A stretch of 64,000 bases of DNA, taken from NCBI RefSeq assembly GCF_014645235.1, contig NZ_BMLM01000001.1:1955635-2019634 (forward strand). Direction: 5' to 3'. The stretch comes from Agrococcus terreus (GTDB lineage Bacteria; Actinomycetota; Actinomycetes; Actinomycetales; Microbacteriaceae). The notes under the pieces are model-generated. The model saw only the letters and a program-made list of their open reading frames with translations, did not search any database and was not told the DNA's origin. This document shows, piece by piece, positions 8,593 through 16,691 of the stretch; position 1 is the first letter of the stretch, and every line of letters starts with the position of its first letter. A program made the position numbers and the translations under genes.

Positions 8593-9434
8593 TACAGCTC
8601 CTCGTAGCGCGCCGGGTCCTGGTCGGCGAGCCGGCCGTCGGGGCGGCCGAGGGCGGTGATGGCGGCGAGCTCGTCGCCCGAGAGCAGCAGGTCGACGGCG
8701 CCGAGGTTCTCGGCCTGTCGCTCGGGCGAGGCGGCCTTGGGCAGCGGCACCGCGCCCCGGCCGATCGCCCAGGCGAGCACGACCTGCGCGGGCGTGGCGC
8801 CGCGCTCCTGCGCGATGCGCACGACCTCGGGGTGCTCGAGCAGGTCGTTGCCGCGCCCGATCGGGCTCCACGCCTGCGTGATGATGCCGTGCTCGCGGTC
8901 GTAGGCGAGCTGCTCCTCCTGCGGGAAGTACGGGTGCAGCTCGACCTGGTTGACCTCCGGCAGCACGCCGGTGGCCTCCCGGAGCCGGTCGAGGTGCTCC
9001 GGCAGGAAGTTGCAGACGCCGATCGCGCCGACGAGGCCGCGCTCCTTGGCCTCGATGAGCGCCTCCCACGCCTCGACGTACTGCCCGCGGCCGGGGTTCG
9101 GCCAGTGGATGAGGTAGAGGTCGAGCCGCTCGAGGCCCGTGCGGGCGACGCTCTCCTCGATCGTCGCGATCGCGGCGTCGTGGGCGTGGTGGCGGCCGGG
9201 CAGCTTCGACGTGACGACGAGCTCCTCGCGCGGCGTGCCCGCGGCGACGGCGGCGCGCACGGCGGCGCCGACGGTCCCCTCGTTCTCGTAGTTGAAGGCG
9301 GAGTCGATGAGGCGGTAGCCGCCCCGGATCGCCCCCTCGATCGCCTCGGCGCCCCCGGCGCCCTTGAGGCGGTAGGTGCCGAAGCCGACGACGGGGAGGC
9401 TGAGGCCGGCGTGGGCGGTGGTGGTGGGGATCAT
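8592..9434 (-). CDS. Aldo/keto reductase (2,5-diketo-gluconate-reductase-like)
   Basis: 280 residues, normal for the AKR superfamily. The start ATG at 9434 follows GGAAGGAG. Visible features are GFGTYRL near the N-terminus, the catalytic Asp/Tyr segment DSAFNYENEGTVG, Lys in VVTSKLPGR, His in LYLIHWPNP, and the NADPH-binding LPKAASPERQAEN near the C-terminus. It should reduce small aldehydes, ketones or sugars with NADPH. It forms a coupled pair with the following dehydrogenase, which suggests a shared sugar-acid or carbonyl pathway. Confidence 0.9.
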   Translation of the reverse strand: MIPTTTAHAGLSLPVVGFGTYRLKGAGGAEAIEGAIRGGYRLIDSAFNYENEGTVGAAVRAAVAAGTPREELVVTSKLPGRHHAHDAAIATIEESVARTGLERLDLYLIHWPNPGRGQYVEAWEALIEAKERGLVGAIGVCNFLPEHLDRLREATGVLPEVNQVELHPYFPQEEQLAYDREHGIITQAWSPIGRGNDLLEHPEVVRIAQERGATPAQVVLAWAIGRGAVPLPKAASPERQAENLGAVDLLLSGDELAAITALGRPDGRLADQDPARYEEL

Positions 9435-9456
9435 GGTGCTCCTTCCGCCCGCGACG

Positions 9457-10062
9457 CTACGCCCGCCGTCTGATCGGCTCGTGGACGCCGCCGTCCGCGC
9501 GCACGTGCTCGAGCAGGGCGCGCAGCGGCGCGGGCGCGCGCTCCGCGCCGAGCGCCTCGACGAGCAGCGGCGCGTAGCGCGCCTTGCGGCGGGCGCCGGC
9601 GCCGAAGAAGCGCCGCAGCACGCGCTCGCGCGTCCAGCCGCGCTGCGCGGGCATCTGCGCGAGCCGCGCGAGCGAGGCGCCGTCGCCCTCGGCGTCGACC
9701 ACCGCCTCCCCGCCGTCGGCGCCGAGCGCGCGGACGAGCTCGTCCTCGAGGTCCGCGTCGCAGCCGAAGAACCCGATCCGCTCGAGGCCGTCGGGCGCGA
9801 GCGCGAGCGCCGCCTCGAGCCCCGCATCCGCGAGGCCGCGGCGCACGCGGGATGCCGCCGGTGCGTCGTACAGCCCCGCGAGCGCCAGCCCGCGACCGCG
9901 CGGGCCGAGGCGGAGGGCGTGGGTGCGCGTGTTCGTCACGCCCGCCATCGCCACGACCTCGACGCCCTCCGCCGCGAGGTCGCGCCCCTGCAGCCGCGCG
10001 AGCGCGAGGACCGCGAGCCGATCGCTCTCGCCTTCGACGAGCACGGCGACGCGCGGGTCCAT
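9457..10062 (-). CDS. TOPRIM-domain protein (OLD-like endonuclease C-terminal type)
   Basis: About 201 residues. The N-terminus VAVLVEGESDRLAVLALA carries the conserved TOPRIM Glu, and AGLYDAPA plus FFGCDADLEDELVRAL supply the acidic DxD-like residues. This metal-binding fold occurs in topoisomerases, primases and OLD nucleases. Here it stands alone without an ATPase, so the activity is unproven. The start is ambiguous: ATG at 10062 has GGAGG very close, and an in-frame ATG at 10080 would add six residues. It is divergent from the LacI gene, across the LacI operators. Confidence 0.65.
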   Translation of the reverse strand: MDPRVAVLVEGESDRLAVLALARLQGRDLAAEGVEVVAMAGVTNTRTHALRLGPRGRGLALAGLYDAPAASRVRRGLADAGLEAALALAPDGLERIGFFGCDADLEDELVRALGADGGEAVVDAEGDGASLARLAQMPAQRGWTRERVLRRFFGAGARRKARYAPLLVEALGAERAPAPLRALLEHVRADGGVHEPIRRRA

Positions 10063-10134
10063 GCCTCCATCACGCCGCATCCGCGCGCTGCGGTCAAGGC
10101 CACGGCTTGCGGATCGCGACCGCCTCTGGCAGTG

Positions 10135-10166
10135 TGTGGAAAGGTTTCCACATGGAAACGTTTCCA
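10135..10166. promoter_or_regulatory. Two tandem LacI-family operators
   Basis: TGTGGAAAGGTTTCCACA (10135-10152) is followed directly by TGGAAACGTTTCCA (10153-10166). The second is a perfect 14-bp palindrome with the central CG typical of LacI/GalR sites; the first is a dyad with a GG centre. Their centres are 16 bp apart. They sit 30 bp before the LacI start and presumably autoregulate the rbsK-rpiB-transporter operon. Confidence 0.8.
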
Positions 10167-10195
10167 CGGATGTGATGCACATGGAGGTGCTGGCG

Positions 10196-11191
10196 ATGGC
10201 CACGATCAAGGACGTCGCCGCCCGAGCGGGCGTCTCGCTCGGCACCGCCTCCCGCGTGCTCTCCGGCAGCAGCCAGACCTCGCCCGACTCGCGCTCCCGC
10301 GTGCTCGCCGCCGCGGCCGAGCTGCAGTACGTCGCCAACGGTCCCGCCCGCGCGCTCCGCCGCGCCCGCACCGACGTGCTCGGCCTGCTGCTGCCCGACA
10401 TCCGCAACCCGTTCTTCTCCGAGCTCGCGCACGCCGCCGAGCAGGAGGCGCGCCGCCTCGGCTACACGGTGCTGCTCGCGAACGCCGACGAGGACCGCGA
10501 CCAGGAGGCCGCGTACCTGCGCACCTTCGCCTCGCAGCGGATCGACGGGCTGCTGCTCGCGCCGCAGCAGGGCGGCTCGCCCGAGCTCGAGTCGCTGCAC
10601 GCCTCCGGGCTGCCGCTCGTGCTCGTCGACCGCGCCGTGCGCGGGCTCGACGCCCCGCTGCTGAGCACCGACAACGCGCAGGGCGTCGCGCAGGCGCTCG
10701 CCTGGCTGCAGGCCGGCGGCCACCGAGACGTCGCCTTCGTCGGCGGCCCCGCGGCCATCTCGACCGGCGTCGAGCGGCGCGACGCGTACCTCGCGGGGCG
10801 CGCCGCCCACGGCATCTCGACCGACGACGCGCTCGTCGACGCGGGCGACTTCCAGCTCGGCTCCGGCACCGACGCGATGCTGCGCATCCTCGACCGCGGC
10901 GTGCGGCCCACCGCCGTCTTCGGCGCCGACGGCCTCATGACCGCGGGCGCCATGCGCGCGCTGCGGCAGCGGCTCGGCGACGAGGCGCGCGCGGTGGAGG
11001 TGGTCTCGTTCGACGACCTCGACTGGTTCGACCTCCGCTCCCCCGGCATCAGCGCCGTCGTGAACGACGCCGCCGAGATCGGCCGGCTCGGCGTCGCCGC
11101 GCTCGCCGACGTCATCGCCGGCCGGCCCGTCGCGTCGCAGCGCATCGCCACGACCTTCGTCGACCGTCGACCCGCGGGAGGCACCGCATGA
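10196..11191 (+). CDS. LacI-family transcriptional regulator of the pentose operon
   Basis: 331 residues. The start ATG at 10196 gives the canonical MATIKDVAARAGVSLGTASR HTH and follows GGAGG by 8 nt; the in-frame ATG at 10181 would add five residues with no RBS. The hinge is ALRRARTDVLGLLLPD, then a periplasmic-binding-protein-like sensor domain (NPFFSELAHAAEQEARRLGY, GLPLVLVDRA, STDNAQG, VVSFDDLDWF). It probably represses the operon from the tandem operators immediately upstream and is released by a sugar or sugar phosphate. Its TGA overlaps the next ATG, so it is cotranslated with rbsK. Confidence 0.95.
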   Translation: MATIKDVAARAGVSLGTASRVLSGSSQTSPDSRSRVLAAAAELQYVANGPARALRRARTDVLGLLLPDIRNPFFSELAHAAEQEARRLGYTVLLANADEDRDQEAAYLRTFASQRIDGLLLAPQQGGSPELESLHASGLPLVLVDRAVRGLDAPLLSTDNAQGVAQALAWLQAGGHRDVAFVGGPAAISTGVERRDAYLAGRAAHGISTDDALVDAGDFQLGSGTDAMLRILDRGVRPTAVFGADGLMTAGAMRALRQRLGDEARAVEVVSFDDLDWFDLRSPGISAVVNDAAEIGRLGVAALADVIAGRPVASQRIATTFVDRRPAGGTA

Positions 11192-12174
11192 GCCGCATCC
11201 TCGTGGTCGGCTCGATCAACGCCGACGACGCGCTCCGCGTCGAGCGCCTGCCCGGCCCGGGCGAGACCGTCAGCGCCCGCTCTGCCGAGACGGCGCTCGG
11301 CGGCAAGGGCGCGAACCAGGCGATCGCCGCCGCGCGCGCCGGCGCCGAGGTGCGGATGGTCGGCGCGGTCGGCGCGGCCGACGGCGCCTGGCTCGTCGGC
11401 GCGCTCGCCGCCGACGGCGTCGACGCGAGCGGCGTCGTCGCGCTGCCCGGCGAGCGCTCGGGCCGCGCGACCGTGCTCATCGACGACGCGGGCGAGAACT
11501 CGATCGTCATCGCCGCCGGCGCCAACGCGCACGTGCCGCTCGACGCCGTCGATGCCGCGTGCGCGGCCCTCCGGCCCGGCGATGCGCTCCTGCTGCAGCA
11601 CGAGGTGCCCGCCGCCGTCAGCCGGCGCGCCGCATCCGCCGCCCGCGCCGCCGGCGCCGCGGTCGTCTGGAACGCGGCCCCGGCGCCGACGCGCCGCGAC
11701 GAGCTCGTGCCGGACGTCGACCTGCTCGTCGTGAACGAGCACGAGCTCGCCGCGGTCGCAGTGCTGCTCGGCGTCGGCGGCGCGGAGACTGCGGGCGCGA
11801 AGGCGATGGATGCGGAGGCGCCGGATGCGGTCGACCTCGCCTGCATCGACGGGCTCGTCGCCGCCGTCGCGAGCGCCGCGGACGCCGACGTCGTCTGCAC
11901 CCTCGGCGCCGCCGGCGCCGCCTACCGCATCGGCGGCACCGCCGGCCGCGCACCGACGCGCGCCGTCCCGGCCGTCGACACCACGGCCGCCGGCGACACG
12001 TTCGTCGGCTACCTCGCGGCGCTCGGCGACCGCCCCTTCGACGAGCGGCTCCGCGCCGCGCTGGCTGCGGGCACGCTCGCGGTCACGCGCCCCGGCGCCG
12101 CCGCATCCATCCCCCACCTGGCGGAGGTCGAGCGCTCGCTCGAGCCCGCGACGCTCGGAAGGAGCACCCCATGA
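11188..12174 (+). CDS. rbsK: Ribokinase-family sugar kinase
   Basis: 328 residues of the PfkB/ribokinase family. Motifs are VVGSINADDALRVERLPGPG at the N-terminus, GGKGANQAIAAARAGAEV (substrate and anion binding), NAAPAP, VVNEHELAA and the catalytic DTTAAGDTFVGYLAAL near the C-terminus. It phosphorylates ribose or a related sugar with ATP in the cytosol. An Ala-rich insert after VLLGVGGAET (about residues 195-215) lengthens the protein slightly. ATGA overlaps join it to the regulator before and rpiB after. With RpiB next to it, conversion of ribose-5-phosphate to ribulose-5-phosphate is the natural reading, although other pentoses remain possible. Confidence 0.9.
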   Translation: MSRILVVGSINADDALRVERLPGPGETVSARSAETALGGKGANQAIAAARAGAEVRMVGAVGAADGAWLVGALAADGVDASGVVALPGERSGRATVLIDDAGENSIVIAAGANAHVPLDAVDAACAALRPGDALLLQHEVPAAVSRRAASAARAAGAAVVWNAAPAPTRRDELVPDVDLLVVNEHELAAVAVLLGVGGAETAGAKAMDAEAPDAVDLACIDGLVAAVASAADADVVCTLGAAGAAYRIGGTAGRAPTRAVPAVDTTAAGDTFVGYLAALGDRPFDERLRAALAAGTLAVTRPGAAASIPHLAEVERSLEPATLGRSTP

Positions 12175-12620
12175 AGGTAGCGCTCGGCGCAGACCACGCC
12201 GGATTCCCGCTCAAGGACGCCGTCCGGGCCGCCATCGAGGCGCTCGGCCACGAGGTCATCGACCGCGGCACCCACAGCTCGGAGCCGGTCGACTTCCCCG
12301 ACATCACGCAGGAGACCTGCGCGCCGATCCTCAGCGGCGACGCCGACCGCGCGATCCTCGTGTGCGGCACCGGCCAGGGCGCCATCATGGCCGCCAACAA
12401 GCTGCCCGGCATCCGCTGCGGCCTCGCCCACGAGCCCTACTCGGCGCACCAGGCCGTCGAGCACGACGACGCCAACGTCATCGCGATGGGCGCCTGGCTC
12501 GTGCCCCACGCCCTCGTGCCGGACATCGTGCGCGAGTTCCTCGGCGCGGCGTTCGACGACGACGAGGACACCCGTCGCCGGGTCGAGAAGCTCAACGCCC
12601 TCGACGACCTCACCCCCTAG
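12171..12620 (+). CDS. rpiB: Ribose-5-phosphate isomerase B / LacA-B family isomerase
   Basis: 149 residues, the normal RpiB size. Visible are the ALGADHAGFPLKD substrate site, the catalytic Cys in ILVCGTGQGAIMAANK, and GIRCGLAHEPYSAHQAVEHDDANVIAMG, which lines the active site. It interconverts aldose and ketose 5-phosphates. AAGGAG precedes the ATG, which overlaps the rbsK stop. A chromosomal housekeeping RpiB usually lies elsewhere, so this copy is likely operon-specific and may act on a sugar other than ribose. Confidence 0.9.
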   Translation: MKVALGADHAGFPLKDAVRAAIEALGHEVIDRGTHSSEPVDFPDITQETCAPILSGDADRAILVCGTGQGAIMAANKLPGIRCGLAHEPYSAHQAVEHDDANVIAMGAWLVPHALVPDIVREFLGAAFDDDEDTRRRVEKLNALDDLTP

Positions 12621-12682
12621 CCCCCATCACGACACAGCACGCCGGCAGGCCTCCCGCCCGGCACCGATCGAAGGAGATCACC

Positions 12683-14020
12683 ATGACCACGACGACCGAG
12701 AGCACGCGGCGCAGCCCGCTCGGCTCCAAGGATCGCGTCAAGACCGCCATCGCGGCCGCGGTCGGCACGAGCGTCGAGAACTACGACTTCATCGCCTACG
12801 GCACGGCGGCGGCGCTGTACTTCGGCACCGTGTTCTTCCCGTCGGACGACCCGCTGGTCTCGACCCTGCTCGCGTTCGCCACGCTCGCGGTCGGCTTCGT
12901 CATGCGTCCGCTGGGCGGCGCGATCGGCGGCTACCTGGGCGACCGCTTCGGCCGCAAGCCCGTGCTCGTCGGCGCGATGATCGTCATGGGAGCCGCGACG
13001 TTCGTTATCGGCCTGCTGCCGACGTACGACCAGATAGGCCTCGCCGCGCCCATCATCCTCACGGCCATCCGCATGATCCAAGGCCTCGCGTTCGGCGCCG
13101 AGTGGGGCGGCGCGATCACGATGGCCTACGAGCACGCCCCGTGGCACCGCCGTGGCATGTTCGCCGCGATCCCGCAGTCGGGCAACCCGCTCGGCATCGC
13201 CCTCGCGAGCGCCATGTTCGCCTTCTCGGCGACGCTCGACGGCGACTGGAAGTGGCGGCTGCCGTTCCTCGTGAGCGCCATCCTGGTGATCGCGGCGCTC
13301 ATCGTGCGCTCGAAGCTGTCGGAGTCGCCCGAGTTCCAGGAGGCCGTGGCGACCGGCAAGACGGAGAAGAACCCGTTCCTCGCGACGCTCCGCGACGACT
13401 GGCGCGGCATCCTGCGGGTGATCGCGCTGCGCGTCGTCGAGTCGTTCACCTACTACTCGACCGCGACGTACCTGCTGAACTACCTCGCGGGGCGCGACGA
13501 GTCGCTCCGGCCGATCGCGCTCGGCGCGATCACGGCGGCGTCGATCATCGCCATCGGCATGACGTTCCTCGCAGGGTCGCTCACCGACCGCATCGGCCGC
13601 CGCCCGATCTACATCGGCGCGTGCATCGCCGCGATCGTCTTCGCCTTCCCGATGTACCTGCTGACGAACGACGGCGTCCCGGCGCTCGTCGTGGCCGTCT
13701 TCATCATCGCGATCGGCTTCATCCACGCGTCGCTCACGGGCGTGCAGGGCTCGCTGCTCACCGAGCAGTTCCGCACCGCCACGCGCACCTCGGGCGCCTC
13801 GCTCGGGTACCAGCTCGCCGCCGCGATCGGCGGCTTCGCGCCGCTGCTCGCCGCCGCGCTCGTCGGCGCGATCGGCTGGCCGGGCGCCTCGCTGCTGCTC
13901 GTGCTCGCCGGCACGATCGGCCTCGTCGGCATCCTCGTCACCAAGGAGACGTACGGTCCGGCCAAGCGCGCCGAGGTCGAGGCGCAGGTCGCCGAGGCGA
14001 AGGCCGCGCAGCAGCGCTGA
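12683..14020 (+). CDS. MHS-family (metabolite:H+ symporter) MFS transporter
   Basis: 445 residues with twelve predicted helices. The metabolite:H+ symporter signature is clear: SVENYDFIAYGTAAALYF in helix 1, GGYLGDRFGRKPVLVGAM after helix 2, IRMIQGLAFGAEWGGA, and LTDRIGRRPIYIG in the second half. AAGGAGA lies 6 nt before the ATG. It is last in the lacI-rbsK-rpiB operon, 62 bp after rpiB, so it should import the operon's substrate with protons. MHS members mostly carry carboxylates and zwitterions (citrate, shikimate, proline), which sits oddly with a ribokinase. Confidence 0.9.
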   Translation: MTTTTESTRRSPLGSKDRVKTAIAAAVGTSVENYDFIAYGTAAALYFGTVFFPSDDPLVSTLLAFATLAVGFVMRPLGGAIGGYLGDRFGRKPVLVGAMIVMGAATFVIGLLPTYDQIGLAAPIILTAIRMIQGLAFGAEWGGAITMAYEHAPWHRRGMFAAIPQSGNPLGIALASAMFAFSATLDGDWKWRLPFLVSAILVIAALIVRSKLSESPEFQEAVATGKTEKNPFLATLRDDWRGILRVIALRVVESFTYYSTATYLLNYLAGRDESLRPIALGAITAASIIAIGMTFLAGSLTDRIGRRPIYIGACIAAIVFAFPMYLLTNDGVPALVVAVFIIAIGFIHASLTGVQGSLLTEQFRTATRTSGASLGYQLAAAIGGFAPLLAAALVGAIGWPGASLLLVLAGTIGLVGILVTKETYGPAKRAEVEAQVAEAKAAQQR

Positions 14021-14029
14021 CGCCTGCAC

Positions 14030-14076
14030 GCACGACGGAAGGCCGGATGCATCGCGCATCCGGCCCTCCGTCGTGC
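14030..14076. terminator. Bidirectional hairpin between convergent genes
   Basis: Two 21-nt arms (14030-14050 and 14056-14076) pair at 20 of 21 positions around a 5-nt loop ATCGC. It lies 9 nt after the transporter stop and 6 nt after the convergent oxidoreductase stop. There is no T tract, as is common in actinobacteria. Confidence 0.65.
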
Positions 14077-14081
14077 TGCGG

Positions 14082-15059
14082 CTACGGGCGCAGCTGCACC
14101 TTGCCGACCCGGCCGGGCGTCAGGCTCGCGCGCACCGCCTCCGCCACGTCCTCGAACGCGTGCGTGCTCGAGACGGGCAGCGTCAGGACGCCCTCGCCGA
14201 TGCGCTGCGCGAGCTCGCCGAAGAGGCGCCGGCGGGTGTCGGCGTCGAGCGTGCGGCTGACCTTCGACCCCCAGAAGCCGCGCACGGTGGCCTGCTTGAA
14301 GATGAGGTCGCCGGACGAGAGCTCGAGCGTCGGCTGCGCCATCGCGCCGAAGACGACGAGCTCGCCGCCCTCGCCGAGCACCGAGAGCACGTCGCCTGCG
14401 GCCGAGCCGCCGACCGAGTCGACGCCCGCGACGATGGGCGCGTCGCCCGCGAGCTCGCGCACGCGGTCGGCCCAGCCCTCCTGGTCCGTGGCGACGATGT
14501 CGCCGATGCCCGCCTCCGCGAGCTCGTCGACCGCGGCGGCGCGCCGCACCAGACCGATGACGCGGATGCCGCGTGCCGGGGCGAGCTGCGCGACCATGCG
14601 CCCGACGGCGCCGTTCGCGGCGTTCTGCACGAGCACCCGACCGGGCTCGAGGCCGAGCTGGTCGATGAGGCTGATGGCGCTGAACGGCATCGCGACCAGC
14701 TGCGCGGCCGCCTCGTCGGGGAGCCCCTGGGGCGCGGGCGTGAGGGTCGCGGCGTCGGCGACGAACGCCTCCGCCCAGACCCCGAACACGCCGCCCGCGA
14801 CGACGCGGTCGCCCACGGCGAAGCGGTCGACGCCCTCGCCGAGCGCGTCGACGACGCCCACGGCCTCGGTGCCGGATGCGGCGGGCAGCTCGGGCTTGAA
14901 CCCGTAGGTGCCGCGCACCGTCCAGAGGTCGTGGTTGTGGATGGTGGCGAGCGTCGTGCGCACCCGGACCTGGCCGGGGCCGGGCTCGGGCGTGGGTCGC
15001 TCGGCGACGTGGAGGACGTCCTCGGGCTCGCCGAACTGGTCGTGGACGATGGCGCGCAT
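14082..15059 (-). CDS. Zinc-independent quinone oxidoreductase (MDR superfamily)
   Basis: 325 residues. The GroES-like N-terminal domain begins MRAIVHDQFGEPEDVLHV, with GTEAVGVVDALGEGVDRFAVGDRV. The Rossmann half contains VLVQNAANGAVGRMVAQLA and ends LTPGRVGKVQLRP. The zinc-ligand cysteines of classical alcohol dehydrogenases are absent, so this is an NADPH:quinone or enoyl reductase type. It is the last gene of the ohrR-ohr-doxX run, so a role in reducing oxidised quinones or aldehydes after peroxide stress is inferred. Confidence 0.88.
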   Translation of the reverse strand: MRAIVHDQFGEPEDVLHVAERPTPEPGPGQVRVRTTLATIHNHDLWTVRGTYGFKPELPAASGTEAVGVVDALGEGVDRFAVGDRVVAGGVFGVWAEAFVADAATLTPAPQGLPDEAAAQLVAMPFSAISLIDQLGLEPGRVLVQNAANGAVGRMVAQLAPARGIRVIGLVRRAAAVDELAEAGIGDIVATDQEGWADRVRELAGDAPIVAGVDSVGGSAAGDVLSVLGEGGELVVFGAMAQPTLELSSGDLIFKQATVRGFWGSKVSRTLDADTRRRLFGELAQRIGEGVLTLPVSSTHAFEDVAEAVRASLTPGRVGKVQLRP

Positions 15060-15110
15060 GGTGCGCTCCCTTCGATCGGGGTCTGGTGGGTGTGTGCGTG
15101 GCGGCCGCGC

Positions 15111-15572
15111 TCAGCGGCGGCGGTCGCGGAGGCGGCGGCGGATGGCCGCCCATCCGCCCGTCGACCACAGCGCGACGACGACGAGCAGGGGCTGGAACAG
15201 GAGCCGGATGGCGCGGGCGGCGTCGGAGTCGAGGCCGAAGCCGTCGCGGCCCTCCGCCCACTGCGCGATGTTGCCGGGAAGGATCGCGACGAAGAACGCC
15301 GCGACGACGATGCCGACGATCGGCCGGACCCGCCGCGGCGCGAGCAGCAGGGCGAGGCCGAGCGCGAGCTCGACGATGCCGGAGGCGACCACCACGACGT
15401 CGGGGTCGAGCGGCAGCCACGGCGGCACCTGCGCCTGGAACTCCTCGCGGGCGAACGTCAGGTGGCCGATGCCGGCGAGCAGCAGGAACGCGCCGAGCAG
15501 CACGCGCACCGCGGTGCGCGCGGCGCCGGCCGCGCGCGAGCGCGGAGCGGCGGCGCCGCCGGGCGCGGCCAC
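15111..15572 (-). CDS. DoxX-family membrane protein
   Basis: 153 residues with four predicted helices: VRVLLGAFLLLAGIGHLTF, VVVASGIVELALGLALLL, IVGIVVAAFFVAILPGNIAQW and LLFQPLLVVVALW. The order and the GIGHLTF motif match DoxX/DoxX-like proteins, whose members serve in redox or thiol homeostasis at the membrane. The GTG start is 1 nt after the ohr stop, so it is cotranscribed with the organic hydroperoxide system. Confidence 0.85.
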   Translation of the reverse strand: MAAPGGAAAPRSRAAGAARTAVRVLLGAFLLLAGIGHLTFAREEFQAQVPPWLPLDPDVVVVASGIVELALGLALLLAPRRVRPIVGIVVAAFFVAILPGNIAQWAEGRDGFGLDSDAARAIRLLFQPLLVVVALWSTGGWAAIRRRLRDRRR

Positions 15573-15573
15573 G

Positions 15574-15996
15574 TCAGTCGTCCGAGACGGCGACGGTGAC
15601 CTCGATGTTGCCGCGCGTGGCGTTCGAGTACGGGCACACCTGGTGCGCCGCGTCCGCCAGCTCCTGCGCGAGGCCCTCCTCGACGCCGGGCAGCACGACC
15701 TCGAGGTGCACGCCGAGCTGGAAGCCGCCGTCGCCGTCGGGCATGATCTGCACGCGGCTGCCGACGCTCGAGCCGTCGAGCTTCGTCTTCTTCGAGCGGG
15801 CGACGGCCTGGAGCGCGGAGTGGAAGCAGGCGGCGTAGCCGGCCGCGAAGAGCAGCTCGGGGTTGGCGCCCTCGCCGGAGCCGCCCATCTCCTGCGGCAC
15901 GGCCATGGCGAGGTCGAGCCGGCCGTCGCCGGTGATGACGCGGCCGTCGCGGCCGCCTCCGGTCGACAGGGCCTCTGCGGTGTAGAGCACGTCCAT
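15574..15996 (-). CDS. ohr: Organic hydroperoxide resistance protein Ohr
   Basis: 140 residues, the normal Ohr/OsmC length. Both redox cysteines are present: YAACFHSAL (about residue 55) and HQVCPYSNATRGNI (about residue 120), plus the conserved MGGSGEGANPELLFAAGYA segment with the active-site Glu. Ohr reduces organic hydroperoxides with a thiol donor such as lipoamide. The ATG follows GGAGAGG. The ohrR gene lies 77 bp upstream on the same strand, so control by OhrR is expected. Confidence 0.95.
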   Translation of the reverse strand: MDVLYTAEALSTGGGRDGRVITGDGRLDLAMAVPQEMGGSGEGANPELLFAAGYAACFHSALQAVARSKKTKLDGSSVGSRVQIMPDGDGGFQLGVHLEVVLPGVEEGLAQELADAAHQVCPYSNATRGNIEVTVAVSDD

Positions 15997-16073
15997 GGTC
16001 GTTCCTCTCCTCGTGGGGTCGGTGGTCGGATGGCCGGCTCGGTCGAGCGCGGCGGGTCGGCGCGGTGGCGCCG

Positions 16074-16577
16074 TCAGGCGGTGGGGGCGGATGCCGGGTC
16101 GGTCGTGCCCGAGCCCGTCGGAGCGGTGTCGGCGACCGCGTGCAGCGATGCGGCGACGCCGTGCAGGGAGGCGAGCAGCGCCTCCACGTCCGCGGCGCTG
16201 CCGAGGCCCATCGCCGCCGCGATGGCTGCCGGGATGTGGCGCAGCTCGCCGCGGAGCTCGAGCGCGCGGTCGGTGGGATGCACGGTGACGACCCGAGCAT
16301 CCGCGCCGCCGCGCTCGCGGCGCACGAGGCCGGCGGCCTCCATGCGGGCGAGGAGCGGCGAGAGCGTGCCGCTGTCGAGCTGCATGCCCTCACCGAGGTC
16401 GCGCACGGTGCGCGGGCCCTCGACCCAGAGGGTCGCGAGCACGAGGTACTGCGGGTAGGTCAGGCCCCACGGCTCGAGCAGCGCGCGGTACGCCTGCGAC
16501 GTGGCGCGCGAGGCCGAGTAGAGCGCGAAGCACACCATCTGGTCGGTGACGCGCACGGCGGGGTCGGCGGTGGGCAT
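16074..16577 (-). CDS. ohrR: MarR-family organic-peroxide sensor OhrR
   Basis: 167 residues from the ATG at 16577. The peroxide-sensing cysteine is in the conserved VCFALYSASRA near residue 17. Winged-helix features follow: LTYPQYLVLATLW, GEGMQLDSGTLSPLLARMEAAGLVRRERG and DARVVTVHPT. Oxidation of the Cys releases DNA and induces ohr. An interleaved palindromic operator lies 15 nt upstream. An alternative ATG at 16595 would place the first codons inside the operator, so the shorter form is preferred. The C-terminal 25 residues are longer and more disordered than usual. Confidence 0.93.
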   Translation of the reverse strand: MPTADPAVRVTDQMVCFALYSASRATSQAYRALLEPWGLTYPQYLVLATLWVEGPRTVRDLGEGMQLDSGTLSPLLARMEAAGLVRRERGGADARVVTVHPTDRALELRGELRHIPAAIAAAMGLGSAADVEALLASLHGVAASLHAVADTAPTGSGTTDPASAPTA

Positions 16578-16592
16578 GCATCGATGGTTGCA

Positions 16593-16617
16593 CACAACTC
16601 AGTTGTGCACAACTGAG
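16593..16617. promoter_or_regulatory. Interleaved OhrR operator with three half-sites
   Basis: CTCAGTTGTGCACAACTGAG (16598-16617) is a perfect 20-bp palindrome. CACAACT-C-AGTTGTG (16593-16607) is a second dyad sharing its AGTTGTG arm. The half-sites therefore alternate as ACAACT, AGTTGT, ACAACT. It is located just upstream of ohrR. Confidence 0.75.
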
Positions 16618-16646
16618 ATGGTCGACGCACCAGATCGCGCGCACGC

Positions 16647-16684
16647 GTCGAGCGCCCCGCGCACGCATGCGCGGGGCGCTCGAC
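16647..16684 (-). terminator. 17-bp perfect hairpin downstream of the small secreted-protein gene
   Basis: Arms 16647-16663 and 16668-16684 are perfectly complementary around the loop CGCA. It begins 7 nt after the stop of the minus-strand gene ending at 16692. There is no T tract. Confidence 0.6.
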
Positions 16685-16691
16685 GGTAGCG

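Noticed and set aside
10196..14020. Assignment of the operon to ribose utilisation proper
   Set aside because: There is no RbsABC/D importer and the transporter is of MHS type, so only kinase and isomerase families are claimed.
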